NCBI RefSeq assembly: GCF_000938305.1
Contig: NZ_JYMT01000043.1
Span: forward strand, 62,001-126,000
Source of the DNA: Bradyrhizobium sp. LTSP885
GTDB lineage: Bacteria > Pseudomonadota > Alphaproteobacteria > Rhizobiales > Xanthobacteraceae
Reading direction: 5' to 3'
Length of the DNA: 64,000 nucleotides
Each line of letters starts with the position of its first letter. Position 1 is the stretch's first letter. This document shows, one piece after another, positions 7,595-17,022 of the stretch. Below the pieces are notes generated by a model, which saw nothing but the letters and a program-made list of their open reading frames with translations, was not told the origin of the DNA and ran no database searches. A program made the position numbers and the translations under genes.

Positions 7595-7964
7595 GGCTCA
7601 TCACCCGTCCGGGGAAGACTCGTGCCGCTTCTCAACTGGCGGCGGCATGCCCGGTGAATTGGTAAATCACTATAAAAGAAAGAAAATTTCGCGCGCCGTC
7701 GATGATATGCCTCCCGGCGCGGAATGCAAACCGGCACCCCGCCGTAACCTTAACCCGTCGGGGTCGCGCCGCGATGCCACATGACGATCGCCACTATCGC
7801 CGCCGGGACACATCATGTGATTTTCGCTCCACCCACAGGTGCATTCCGCCGCCGGAGGTGTCATAAATGCGACACGCTTTGGAATTGTCCGGGTTTGAGA
7901 AATTGTGCTGACGGTCTGACCCAGATTTCTTGCGATCACTTTCATCCCATTAAGGGGCGTCAGC
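7595..7964. other. 370-bp intergenic region between divergent genes
   Basis: The region separates the divergent TAXI and DUF3307 genes and must hold both promoters. I see no gene, RNA or clear repeat in it. AAGGGG at 7952-7957 is the ribosome site of the DUF3307 gene. Confidence 0.5.
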
Positions 7965-8372
7965 TTGTTGTTTCCCTCGATGTCATCGTCGGTGTTGGTT
8001 GGTGCCCTGGTCGGATGGATGCTGCTTCTGACGGCGAAGCACATCATCGCCGACTTCATGCTGCAGAGCGCCTGGATGGCGATCGGCAAGGACCAGAAGA
8101 CCGGCTGGGGAATGCCGCTGCTTGCGCATTGCCTGGTGCATCTTGCGGTCGCACTGGTACTGATCCTGGTCGTCGCGCCACGCTTCTGGTACGTCGCCTT
8201 CGTTGATTTCGTCATCCATATCATCATCGACCGCTGCAAGGGAATCTGCGCCTCGCGCTTCGGCGTGACGCTAGAGTCCGGGCATCCCTGGTTCTGGACC
8301 CTGATCGGGGTCGACCAGGCGCTGCACCATCTCACCGGCTTCGCCCTGTCGATCTACATGGCCGCCAACTGA
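7965..8372 (+). CDS. DUF3307 family membrane protein, 135 aa
   Basis: A small integral membrane protein with about three or four hydrophobic helices and histidines in LTAKHIIADFMLQSAWM and ALHHLTGF, matching the DUF3307 family, whose function is unknown. The ribosome site AAGGGG sits seven bases before TTG 7965, which favours a TTG start over the ATG at 7980. It stands alone in its transcription unit, as far as can be seen. Confidence 0.8.
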   Translation: MLFPSMSSSVLVGALVGWMLLLTAKHIIADFMLQSAWMAIGKDQKTGWGMPLLAHCLVHLAVALVLILVVAPRFWYVAFVDFVIHIIIDRCKGICASRFGVTLESGHPWFWTLIGVDQALHHLTGFALSIYMAAN

Positions 8373-8556
8373 GCGGTTCCCGCTCGATCTCCCCAGGTTA
8401 GCTCTCCAACGTCGCGCCGGCTTGAATCCGCCGTTCGCGGCGCGCGGATGTGATTCGTATGCAACGGGCAAGGGGCCTCGGTGACGACCGGGGGCCGTGG
8501 TTAACCTTTCGTTAGAGGATTGCGCGGCATCTTCGCAATCGAAGGGGGATTTGCAA

Positions 8557-8970
8557 ATGTTTTCAAGCCGTGACGCGTACGAGAACGATGCCTGCCCGGT
8601 CGGCGACGATATGCTCGGCCAGATGTATCGCGCCAATCCGAACGGCCTGTCGCTTCTGGTCGCCAACGTCTCACCCGACGCAAGGGCGATGCTGGCGCTG
8701 TTCTGTTATCGCCGCAGTCATTTGCACTCACTTGCGCTCGCGATTGCTTCAAGCTGCAACGAGCGCGATCTGATCAATATCGGCGGACGGGTCGGCTCGA
8801 CCCTTTATGCGCTGTCGCGCGAACCGGCACGCGCCGCCGCGGTGTCACACGGCAACCGCAAGCCGATCACATTGTCGACCAAGCCGCTGTCGACCTTTGC
8901 GCCTGTTGTCGATGATGATCTCGACGACGAAGATTTTACCGACACTGTGACGGCCCAAGCCGGAGCCTGA
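8557..8970 (+). CDS. Hypothetical protein with acidic C-terminus, 137 aa
   Basis: I do not recognise this protein. The start ATG 8557 follows GAAGGGGGATTTGCAA; the frame is open 60 bases upstream but without a ribosome site. The middle part (LLVANVSPDARAMLALFCYRR, SLALAIASSCNERDLINIGG) looks helical and soluble, and the end is acidic (VVDDDLDDEDFTDT). There is no signal peptide. It converges on the YkgJ-type gene 18 bases away. Confidence 0.7.
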   Translation: MFSSRDAYENDACPVGDDMLGQMYRANPNGLSLLVANVSPDARAMLALFCYRRSHLHSLALAIASSCNERDLINIGGRVGSTLYALSREPARAAAVSHGNRKPITLSTKPLSTFAPVVDDDLDDEDFTDTVTAQAGA

Positions 8971-8988
8971 TCCGGTCACCTCGCGCCT

Positions 8989-9306
8989 TCAGATGACCGG
9001 CAGCCCGTGCCGTCGCCGCGCCATTGCGCATTCCGCATCGCCGGGCATGCAGGTCCGGCATACCTCCGGCCGCACCGCATAGACATCGCAGCACGTCTTG
9101 ACCCCGATCTGGCCTGACAGCGCCGCACAGCGGTCGCCGTCGCACCGCATGCCGGATAGCCGCGCGTTGACGAACTTTGCCGGGATCAGCTCGAGCTGGG
9201 CGTCGTCCTCGATCGTGAAGCGCGGCCAGTTCTCCGAATAGCTGCAGCAGGCCCCGCAGGACTGGCAGGGGCTCTCGCCGGTGGCTCCGAAGTTCTCAGC
9301 TTCCAT
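8989..9306 (-). CDS. YkgJ-family cysteine-cluster protein, 105 aa
   Basis: A zinc/iron-chelating YkgJ-type (CxxCxxCC) protein: CQSCGACCSYSENWPRF, then CDGDRCAALSG, CCDVYAVRPEVCRTCMPGDAEC. The cysteine spacing, RPEVC and the length are all typical. The biochemical role is unknown. Start ATG 9306 is behind AAGGATACGTG. It lies 10 bases downstream of the WYL regulator gene on the same strand, so the two are probably co-transcribed. Confidence 0.88.
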   Translation of the reverse strand: MEAENFGATGESPCQSCGACCSYSENWPRFTIEDDAQLELIPAKFVNARLSGMRCDGDRCAALSGQIGVKTCCDVYAVRPEVCRTCMPGDAECAMARRRHGLPVI

Positions 9307-9316
9307 CACGTATCCT

Positions 9317-10015
9317 TCAGGTATCCTTGGGCGCTTCCCAGACCAGGCTGCGCCGCCAGCGCGCCCTGAGCAGGTCGCGCCGCTCCGGATATTTCTCGTC
9401 GTGGTAGAGCGCGGTGACGACGCGGTCGGTGCGGAAGCTGCGGAAATCCTTGCGCAACTCGCACCAGGCCGCGAGCAGCCGCACCGCCTCGTGATAGCCG
9501 ACCGCGATCGGCCAGATCGTGCGCTCGCTATCGCGACCATGCTCGTCGCGGTAGTTCAGCGTGATCTTCTTGCCTTCATGGATATGGCTGCGCGTCCTGA
9601 CCATGTCGATCCTGTCAGGCTCCCGGTTCCAGGCCGACCGGGCGCGGCTGGCCGGCTCGAGCACGAACGGCCGCAGGCGGTCGGGCACGGTATCGGCGAT
9701 CTTGGCCATCAGGTCTTCGGCGGCGCGCGCCAGCGCCGGATCGGCGTGGCCGACCACCCATTGCGCGCCGAGCACGCAGGCCTCGATCTCGTCGGGTGTC
9801 AGCATCAAGGGCGGCAGGTCGAATCCCTTCTCCAGGATATAGCCCATGCCGGCTTCGCCGCGGATCGGCACCCGCTGCTCGATCAGGGTCGCGATGTCGC
9901 GGTAGATCGTGCGCTTCGAGGTCTCGAGCTCGGCCGCGATCGCATCCGCGGTCAGCGGTTTGCGGGTGCGGCGGAGCACCTGGATGATCTGAAACAGCCG
10001 GTCGGCACGTCGCAT
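9317..10015 (-). CDS. YafY-type HTH/WYL-domain transcriptional regulator, 232 aa
   Basis: An N-terminal winged helix (MRRADRLFQIIQVLRR, LTADAIAAELETSKRTIYRDIATL) is followed by a WYL-type ligand domain from about residue 130 to the end. This is the YafY/DeoR-like architecture. Start ATG 10015 opens the standard MRRADRL N-terminus of the family. The divergent promoter region holds a 22-bp near-palindrome, and the same sequence occurs again in front of the GST gene at 10480, so the protein probably controls itself, the small gene at 10172 and the GST gene. Confidence 0.9.
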   Translation of the reverse strand: MRRADRLFQIIQVLRRTRKPLTADAIAAELETSKRTIYRDIATLIEQRVPIRGEAGMGYILEKGFDLPPLMLTPDEIEACVLGAQWVVGHADPALARAAEDLMAKIADTVPDRLRPFVLEPASRARSAWNREPDRIDMVRTRSHIHEGKKITLNYRDEHGRDSERTIWPIAVGYHEAVRLLAAWCELRKDFRSFRTDRVVTALYHDEKYPERRDLLRARWRRSLVWEAPKDT

Positions 10016-10102
10016 GGTGATTCTCTTGGCAAATCTCTTGAGCCGTCTTTGGCTCTGCTTTGGCCCGTCTCGTCGTCGCTTTTTCGCGTCTCGCCGCGTT
10101 GC

Positions 10103-10126
10103 TGCTGACAGCATGTTGGCAGCAGG
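10103..10126. promoter_or_regulatory. Putative WYL-regulator operator, copy 1
   Basis: TGCTGACAGCATGTTGGCAG plus CAGG lies between the divergent WYL regulator and the gene at 10172. It matches 22 of 24 positions at 10412-10435 and is a near-perfect dyad (TGCTG.CA.CATG.TG.CAGCA). It is followed in both places by a G-run and GCTA. Confidence 0.7.
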
Positions 10127-10171
10127 TGGGGGCTATAGCAGGACAACACCTCAAGTGAAGGGAATTTGTCC

Positions 10172-10417
10172 ATGACCAATCTTGACGAACTCGGTTTCCG
10201 GCAGGCGCAGAGCTTCGCGCTGGAACAAATGCTTACGGTCTACTCCACCTCCGGCGACCTGCGCTGGGCCCTGATTGCGCTGATGGCACGATCGGTCTCC
10301 GCAGCCTGGTCGTTTGGGCGGGCGCGGGTGGTGAAACGTATCAGCGAGGCGGTCCGCCGCCTCGCACCCGCAAGCCCGCTCCAAAGCCCGATCGGCCGTG
10401 AATGCCACTACTGCTGA
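10172..10417 (+). CDS. Small hypothetical protein, 81 aa
   Basis: Start ATG 10172 follows GAAGGGAATTTGTCC. The protein is basic, with a helical middle (LRWALIALMARSVSAAWSFGRARVVKRISEAVRRL), and ends in CHYC. It is divergent from the WYL regulator and shares its operator region. I do not recognise it. It resembles the small Arg-rich DUF1127-like proteins in size and charge, but the diagnostic motif is absent. Confidence 0.6.
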   Translation: MTNLDELGFRQAQSFALEQMLTVYSTSGDLRWALIALMARSVSAAWSFGRARVVKRISEAVRRLAPASPLQSPIGRECHYC

Positions 10418-10435
10418 CACCATGGTGGCAGCAGG
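10412..10435. promoter_or_regulatory. Putative WYL-regulator operator, copy 2
   Basis: TGCTGACACCATGGTGGCAG plus CAGG overlaps the stop codon of the 10172 gene and lies 45 bases upstream of the GST gene. As a 22-bp dyad it has a single mismatched pair. It is the second copy of the motif at 10103-10126. Confidence 0.7.
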
Positions 10436-10479
10436 GGGGCGCTAGCCTCAATCCACGGTAACAGGCAATCGGGAGCAGC

Positions 10480-11211
10480 ATGATGATTACGCTTTTTGGC
10501 TTTGGCACGGGCTTCGGTCTGCCGGAAATCAGCCCGTTCGTGACCAAGACCGAGGTTCAGCTCAAGATGGCCGGGCTTGCCTACGTCAAGGAAAAGGCGA
10601 TGCCGCCGGCCTCTCCCAAGGGCCAGCTGCCGTTTATCTCTGACGACGGCGAGACGATCGCCGATTCGACCTTCATCCGCGCCCATATCGAGGGCAAATA
10701 CGGCTTCGATTTTGACGCGCCGCTGAGCCTGCAGGCCCGCGCCCAGGCCTGGGCGTTCGAGCGCATGATCGAGCATCACGTCTACTGGGCGCTGGTCGGC
10801 GCACGCTGGGTCGACGACACCAATTTTGCCAAGGGGCCGGCGCATTTCTTCGATGGCGCTCCCGATCACATGCGCGACAAGATGCGCGAGGATGCCCAGT
10901 TCCGCGTCGCCGAGAATTATCTGTTGAGCGGCCTCGGTCGCCACGGGCCCGACGATGACGTCGATCTCGCCATCCGCTCGCTGTTCGCGCTCTCGGTGCA
11001 ACTGGGCGACAAGCCCTATCTGATGGGCGATACCCCCTGCGGCACCGACGCCACGGCGTTCGGCGCACTTGCCGGGATCCTGACGCCGTACTTCTCGTCG
11101 CCGCTACGCGAGCGCGCCGAGACGTTCGACAATCTCAGCGCCTATGTCGACCGGATGATGCTGCAATATTACCCTGAATTCGCCTGGGTGCAGCAGCAAC
11201 AGGCGGCCTAA
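10480..11211 (+). CDS. Metaxin-like glutathione S-transferase family protein, 243 aa
   Basis: A GST-fold protein: a thioredoxin-like N-terminal domain (MMITLFGFGTGFGLPEISPF, then KGQLPFISDDGETIADSTFI with the GST cis-proline and DS motif) and an all-helical C-terminal domain (GDKPYLMGDTPCGTDATAFG). The form resembles the metaxin/Fax-like class, as seen in YWALVGARWVDDTNF. The substrate is unknown. The operator-like dyad upstream links it to the WYL regulator. It converges with the PPOX gene and their ends overlap by 4 bases. Confidence 0.85.
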   Translation: MMITLFGFGTGFGLPEISPFVTKTEVQLKMAGLAYVKEKAMPPASPKGQLPFISDDGETIADSTFIRAHIEGKYGFDFDAPLSLQARAQAWAFERMIEHHVYWALVGARWVDDTNFAKGPAHFFDGAPDHMRDKMREDAQFRVAENYLLSGLGRHGPDDDVDLAIRSLFALSVQLGDKPYLMGDTPCGTDATAFGALAGILTPYFSSPLRERAETFDNLSAYVDRMMLQYYPEFAWVQQQQAA

Positions 11212-11846
11212 TCAGCTGTCGCGGCCGCAGCCGGCTGGCCCTTCAATGCGGCCAACTCGGCTTCGAGTTCGGCGATGCGCTGGTCGCGTGAGGCGAGCGC
11301 GGTCGACACATCGGCCGCGTCGAACTTCTGCGGAATATGCTGCGGGCAGTTGATGTCCCATGCCGTCACCTTGAACACGATCGCCTGCTCGGGGCGTGCG
11401 CGATAGCCTTGCGGCATCAGCGACCGCGTCAACGCGGGATCGTCCTCCACCACGCGCGCCTCGCCCCAGATCTTGATGCGTTGGCGGTACGCATAGTTCA
11501 TCACGAAAATATGGGCCTTCGGATTCTCGGACAGATTGCCCTGGGTGATGAATTGCCGGTTGCCGGCGTAGTCGGCGAACGCGATCGTTTGCTTGTCGAG
11601 GATCTTGATGAACCCCTTCGGCCCGCCGCGATGCTGGATGTAGGGCTGGCCGTCGGCGCTAGCGGTCGCGAAATAGAAGCTGTTGGTGTTCGTAAGGAAC
11701 GCGGTCAGATTCTCGTCGATCTCCGTCCGCCAGCCGCCCTGCGCCTCGACCTCGGCATAGGTCTCACGCGACCCCTTGCGGATCTGGATCTGCTTCACCG
11801 CCGGGGTAAATCCGACATCGCTGGGATAGCTTTTTACATCCGACAT
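11208..11846 (-). CDS. Pyridoxamine 5'-phosphate oxidase-family FMN protein, 212 aa
   Basis: A PPOX split-barrel flavoprotein: FYFATASADGQPYIQHRGGPKGF and FITQGNLSENPKAHIFVMNY are the usual FMN-site strands. A short C-terminal coiled coil (about residues 180-205, ASRDQRIAELEAELAAL) is an addition to the fold. The start ATG 11846 is set by GGAGG five bases upstream. It is divergent from a LysR regulator, the usual arrangement for a LysR target. The substrate is unknown. Confidence 0.88.
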   Translation of the reverse strand: MSDVKSYPSDVGFTPAVKQIQIRKGSRETYAEVEAQGGWRTEIDENLTAFLTNTNSFYFATASADGQPYIQHRGGPKGFIKILDKQTIAFADYAGNRQFITQGNLSENPKAHIFVMNYAYRQRIKIWGEARVVEDDPALTRSLMPQGYRARPEQAIVFKVTAWDINCPQHIPQKFDAADVSTALASRDQRIAELEAELAALKGQPAAAATAD

Positions 11847-11940
11847 CTGAGCCTCCGTCCTGGGCGACAAAACGCTCGTCCTTGAACGCTAAGATGGGTA
11901 TTCCCGGATTGTAGGCAATCTTGTCGATTGACACTTCACT

Positions 11941-11957
11941 ATTGCCGATTATGCAAT
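11941..11957. promoter_or_regulatory. LysR-type dyad between divergent genes
   Basis: ATTGC-N7-GCAAT, a 17-bp dyad of the T-N11-A type, lies just ahead of the LysR start in the 117-bp divergent region. TTGACA at 11928-11933 overlaps it on the left. This is the expected autoregulatory and target site. Confidence 0.5.
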
Positions 11958-11963
11958 GGTGAC

Positions 11964-12857
11964 ATGGATCGCCTGGACGCCATGCAGGCCTTTGTCGCCG
12001 TCGCCGACCTCGAGGGCTTTGCCCCCGCGGCGCGCAAGCTCGGCCTGTCGCCATCAGCCGTCACCCGGCTGATCGCGGCGCTGGAGGAGCGGCTCGGCGC
12101 GCGGCTGCTGCAGCGGACCACCCGGCAGGTGACGCTGACCGACGCCGGCTCGCGCTATCTGGAACGGGCGCGCCGGATCCTCGCCGATGTCACCGAGGCC
12201 GAGGATGCGGTCGAGAGCGAACGGACCCGCCCCGAAGGCCGGCTGGTGATCTCGGCCCCGTTCGGTTTCGGCCGGCTGCATGTCAGCCCGGTCGTCTCGG
12301 CCTATCTGAAGCGCTATCCTGATGTCGGCGTCGATCTGCGGCTATCGGACCGCAGGATCAACCTGGTCGAGGACGGCGTCGACCTCGCGGTCCGGATCGG
12401 GCATCTGCCGGACTCGACGCTGGTGGCGCGTCATGTCGGCGAAATGCGCCGGATCGTGGTGGCGTCATCCGGCTATCTCAAGCGCCGCGGCGAGCCGAAG
12501 CGGCCGGCGGACCTCGCGACCCATGACACGATCCAGTTCGGCGCCATGACCGCCGCGCCGGATTGGCGTTTCGTCGAGGATGGACGCGAGGTCCGCATCG
12601 CCCCTTCGCCGCGCTTCACCAGCAACAGCTCGGATGCGGCCATCCAGTATGCCGAGCAGGACGGCGGGTTGACCCAGTTGATGGCCTACCAGGCTGCCGA
12701 ATCACTTAAAGCGCAGCGGGTCCAAATCGTGCTTGCGGAGTTCGAGCGGCCGGCGGTGCCGATCCACGTCGTCTATCCGACGACGCGGCTGCTGTCGGCC
12801 AAGGTGCGGACCTTCATCGATCTCGTGACCGAGATCACCGACTGGCATTTCGGCTAG
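11964..12857 (+). CDS. LysR-family transcriptional regulator, 297 aa
   Basis: N-terminal winged helix (MDRLDAMQAFVAVADLEGFAPAARKLGLSPSAVTRLIAALEE, shown here only to mark residues 1-42) and C-terminal periplasmic-binding-like effector domain. The N-terminus and the DLRLSDRRINLVEDGVDLAVRIG block are characteristic of the CrgA/DmlR branch. Start ATG 11964 is the family start. It probably controls the divergent PPOX flavoprotein; the effector is unknown. Confidence 0.92.
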   Translation: MDRLDAMQAFVAVADLEGFAPAARKLGLSPSAVTRLIAALEERLGARLLQRTTRQVTLTDAGSRYLERARRILADVTEAEDAVESERTRPEGRLVISAPFGFGRLHVSPVVSAYLKRYPDVGVDLRLSDRRINLVEDGVDLAVRIGHLPDSTLVARHVGEMRRIVVASSGYLKRRGEPKRPADLATHDTIQFGAMTAAPDWRFVEDGREVRIAPSPRFTSNSSDAAIQYAEQDGGLTQLMAYQAAESLKAQRVQIVLAEFERPAVPIHVVYPTTRLLSAKVRTFIDLVTEITDWHFG

Positions 12858-12904
12858 ATCTTCCCAACCGAAGGCCTGCGCGCGCAAGGCAGATCAGTTG
12901 CCGC

Positions 12905-13393
12905 TCAATTGGCGTCCTTGTTCAATTCGATGGCGACCTGCGAGAGCCACGAGCCCGGCGCGTTCATCACGAACGACTGGTGGTTGCCCTTGGTCTTGAT
13001 CGTCACCAACGCGGCAACGGTCTCGCCCTCGATTCGCGCCTCGATCACCCCGTCGGAATTGGTCCCCGAGATATTGCCGCCCTGCCGGTACTCGTGCTCG
13101 AACCAGTTACCCGAGAGCTGCGTTCCGTTCTGCTCGATGTTGGCCGATAACGACATCTTGTAGGCATCGCTCGCACATCGGAGATCCAGGCTGATCGCCT
13201 TGTCCGGCTTCGTGACGTTGTACGCGACCTTGCAGCGGACCCTTTCCCAGGCTCCATCTTTGGGCTTCATCGAGCCGGATCCGGACCATCCGCCCTCCAG
13301 ATTGTCGAAACTTGTTGCCGCATATGACACGCCCAAGGTCATCAGCGCGAAACACGCCGCGGCGCTTCGCTTGAGCCAAAGTCTCCAAGACAT
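12905..13393 (-). CDS. Secreted hypothetical protein, 162 aa
   Basis: A cleavable signal peptide is evident (KRSAAACFALMTLGVSYA, cleavage near residue 25). The mature protein has the beta-rich, repeated-strand look of a small barrel or lipocalin-like fold (GGWSGSGSMKPKDGAWERVRC, SLSANIEQNGTQLSGNWFEHEY). The family is known mainly as conserved hypothetical proteins of Bradyrhizobium; the function is unknown. It stands alone, converging with the LysR gene. Confidence 0.75.
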   Translation of the reverse strand: MSWRLWLKRSAAACFALMTLGVSYAATSFDNLEGGWSGSGSMKPKDGAWERVRCKVAYNVTKPDKAISLDLRCASDAYKMSLSANIEQNGTQLSGNWFEHEYRQGGNISGTNSDGVIEARIEGETVAALVTIKTKGNHQSFVMNAPGSWLSQVAIELNKDAN

Positions 13394-13592
13394 TCAGTTG
13401 ATCTCCGAACCGCAATACGGCGAGCTTACCCGCGCCAGGTCGCCGGGATGTGGCGAACATGTTAAGAGATGTTGCAGATTTTGGCTTTCTGTTGACCGCA
13501 GCAAGGCGCGTCCTGCGCAGGCAGGGCCGGGCCCTCGTGGATATCGATGCGCGTGTCGGGCGGCTGGCCCGAATCCGCTCGAGAGAACCCCA

Positions 13593-13691
13593 GAGCGTTT
13601 TCAAGCGAAGTGGGTCCCGGTTCGCGTGAAGAAAACGCGTCAAAACAAGAATCTAGAGCCCCGTTCCGATTCCATCGGAACGGGGCTCTAG
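13593..13691. repeat. Rhizobiales palindromic repeat with perfect 18-bp arms
   Basis: AGCGTTTTCAAGCGAAGTGG...GAAAACGCGTCAAAAC is followed by a perfect inverted repeat (13653-13670 against 13674-13691, loop TCC). This is a common Rhizobiales intergenic element. The stop codon of the thioesterase gene (13688-13690) lies inside its last arm, so the repeat probably also ends that transcript. Confidence 0.85.
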
Positions 13692-14131
13692 CCGACAGGC
13701 TCCTTTTTCGGCACCACGCGGAACGTGCCGCTGGAGCGCGCGATCGTGACGTCGTCGGCCTTGATCATGCACTGTGCGAAGCAGATCGTGCTGCCGGTCT
13801 TGATCACGTCGCCCTCGACCGCGAGCCATTGCCCGACCTTGGCGCTGCCGACGAAATCGACCGCCAGCGAGATGGTCACGAACGAGGTGGTCCAGCCGGT
13901 CGCCTGCGCGCAGCTGTAACCCATCGCGGCGTCGGCGAGCGCTGCGATCAGCCCGCCATGGATCAGGCCGCGGCTGTTGGTATGGGGCCTCGCCAGCCGC
14001 AGGCCGACGCTGACGCCTTTGTCGGTCTTCTTCGAGTAAAGTGGTTCCCAGGGATCGGTGAGCGGGCTCTTGCGGAAATGCGGCTCGTAGCCTTGAGGGA
14101 TGTCGGCGACGGTTGATGGTTCGACGGTCAT
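13688..14131 (-). CDS. PaaI-type hotdog thioesterase, 147 aa
   Basis: A single hotdog domain of the PaaI type: NSRGLIHGGLIAALADAAMGY holds the HGG catalytic segment, followed by TTSFVTISLAVDFV. The expected reaction is hydrolysis of acyl-CoA or aryl-CoA. The start is uncertain: ATG 14131 is preferred, with ATG 14167 and GTG 14194 also in frame; none has a strong ribosome site. It lies two transcription units away from pobA and may act on aromatic CoA thioesters, but the sequence does not show it. Confidence 0.85.
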   Translation of the reverse strand: MTVEPSTVADIPQGYEPHFRKSPLTDPWEPLYSKKTDKGVSVGLRLARPHTNSRGLIHGGLIAALADAAMGYSCAQATGWTTSFVTISLAVDFVGSAKVGQWLAVEGDVIKTGSTICFAQCMIKADDVTIARSSGTFRVVPKKEPVG

Positions 14132-14273
14132 GTGAAGCTCGCGTGCTGGCGTTTGGTTTGTCGCCATTGAACGCGATGTCGCTGACGGCTGCACCGCCTA
14201 CAAAGTTTTAAACGGGATTTGCGTGGGTGTTTGAAAAGCGGTCGCGCTCTCACACCGGTACGCTCTTGATCCC

Positions 14274-14376
14274 GTCATGCCGAGGAGCGCGGAACGCGCG
14301 TCTCGAAGCACGAGGGCCCGTCTGTGGCCGTGCATCCTTCGAGGCTCGCCGAAGACGGCGAGCACCTCAGGATGAC
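14274..14376. repeat. REP-like inverted repeat
   Basis: Starts GTCATGCCGAGGAGCGCGG and ends CTCAGGATGAC, with internal pairing GCTCGCCGAAGACGGCGAGC. It is a member of the GTCAT...ATGAC repeat group of this window and sits 25 bases after the pobA stop. Confidence 0.7.
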
Positions 14377-14400
14377 GGGGTGGGCTTCAGTGACCGGCCC

Positions 14401-15648
<1,248 letters not shown>

Positions 15649-15788
15649 CTATATCATATAACAGTCTTGGCAAGGTGCGTTTGCGCGGGGAAATGTGTTC
15701 GCCGCAATGCAAGATGTCGCAGCGGCCGGATTTGGCGGGTGCGACCGAGCGTCCGAAGAGTGGATTCCGTCTTGATCGGGCGTGCAAA

Positions 15789-15808
15789 TTAGATAACATG
15801 TTAATTAA
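15789..15808. promoter_or_regulatory. AT-rich dyad upstream of the TRAP genes
   Basis: TTAGATAACATGTTAATTAA has 8 of 10 base pairs matching across its centre, in an otherwise GC-rich region 47 bases before tarP. It is a plausible MarR- or LysR-type operator. Another AT-rich stretch (TATATCATATAACAG) lies near 15650 on the pobA side. Confidence 0.4.
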
Positions 15809-15854
15809 CGAGACCGGGCGGAAAGCCCGCCGTCATGGAGAGGGAGGAGATGCG

Positions 15855-16877
15855 ATGAGGAAACTAGTGTTGGCGCTGCTCGTGGCGGCCAGCGTCACGC
15901 CTGCCGTCACGCCCGCCTTGGCGCAGGACAAGACCGTCAATCTCAAAGTCTCGTTGTGGGTGCCGCCGGCGCATCCGCTGGTGCCGGCGACGCAGGCCTG
16001 GGCCGCCGACATCGAGAAGGCGTCGGGCGGCACCATCAAGGTCTCGGTGTTCCCGTCCGAGCAGCTCGGCAAGGCGTTCGACCATTACGACATGGCGCGC
16101 GACGGCATCGCCGACGTCACCTATGTCAATCCCGGCTATCAGCCCGGCCGCTTCCCGATCGCGGCCGCGGGCCAGCTTCCGTTCACCTTCTCCGACGGCA
16201 AGAAGGGCACGCTGGCGCTGAACGAATGGTACCACAAATACGCACCCACCGAGATGAAGGACACCAAGCTGTGCTTCGCCTTCATCCACGATCCGGGCGC
16301 GCTGCACGGCAAGAAGAAGATCCTGCTGCCGAGCGACCTCTCCGGCGTGAAGGTGCGCCCCGCCCAGAGCACGATCGGCGAAATGGTGAAGATGTTCGGC
16401 GGCGTCAACATCCAGGCCTCGGCGCCGGAATCGCGCGACGCGATCGAGCGCGGCACGGCCGACGAGATCACCTTTCCCTGGGGCTCGATCTTCCTGTTCG
16501 GCATCGACAAGGTGGTGAAGTACCACATGGACGTGCCGCTCTACACGACGGTGTTCACCTACAACATCAACCTCGACAAATATAATTCGATGTCGGACGC
16601 CCAGAAGAAGGTGATCGACGACCATTGCACGCCGGAATGGGCCTCGAAGGTCACCGACCCCTGGACCGATTTCGAGGCCAATGGCCGCGTCAAGATGAAG
16701 GCACTGGAAGGCCACGAGGTCTATCCGCTGACCGCAGACCAGCTGGCCGAGTGGAAGAAGGCGACGAAGCCGCTGCATGACAGCTGGGAAGCGGCGGTGA
16801 AGAAAGCCGGCGGTGACGCCGAAAAGATCGACGCCGATCTGCAGGCCACGCTGAAGAAGTATGAGGCGGGGATTTGA
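15855..16877 (+). CDS. tarP: DctP-type TRAP binding protein (TarP-like), 340 aa
   Basis: A periplasmic DctP-family receptor with a signal peptide (MRKLVLALLVAASVTPAVTP, cleavage after ALAQ). The typical receptor features include FPSEQLGKAFDHYDMARDG and the ligand arginine region VRPAQSTIGEMVKMFGG. Start ATG 15855 follows AGGGAGGAG. In Rhodopseudomonas palustris a TarPQM system next to the cou genes takes up p-coumarate and related lignin aromatics. The same neighbourhood here supports that substrate class, but only by context. Confidence 0.85.
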   Translation: MRKLVLALLVAASVTPAVTPALAQDKTVNLKVSLWVPPAHPLVPATQAWAADIEKASGGTIKVSVFPSEQLGKAFDHYDMARDGIADVTYVNPGYQPGRFPIAAAGQLPFTFSDGKKGTLALNEWYHKYAPTEMKDTKLCFAFIHDPGALHGKKKILLPSDLSGVKVRPAQSTIGEMVKMFGGVNIQASAPESRDAIERGTADEITFPWGSIFLFGIDKVVKYHMDVPLYTTVFTYNINLDKYNSMSDAQKKVIDDHCTPEWASKVTDPWTDFEANGRVKMKALEGHEVYPLTADQLAEWKKATKPLHDSWEAAVKKAGGDAEKIDADLQATLKKYEAGI

Positions 16878-16881
16878 CCCC

Positions 16882-16995
16882 GTCATTCCGGGGCGCGCGC
16901 GAGCGCGAACTATGATGTGCTATGCACATCTGAGAATCTCGCGCCGCAACCTCTGGATTCCGGGTTCGCTCGCGTCGCGAGCGCCCCGGAATGAC
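16882..16995. repeat. REP-like inverted repeat between tarP and tarQ
   Basis: GTCATTCCGGGGCGCGCGCG...CGAGCGCCCCGGAATGAC, with long inner pairing. It lies directly after the receptor stop and before the small permease, a position where such hairpins can raise receptor over permease levels by protecting the 5' mRNA. Confidence 0.8.
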
Positions 16996-17022
16996 AGTTC
17001 CTGACAACGGTCATTCTGCATC

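Noticed and set aside
6089-7657. A 522-codon plus-strand open frame
   Set aside because: Antisense to the TAXI-type gene, and without a start signal or recognisable domain.
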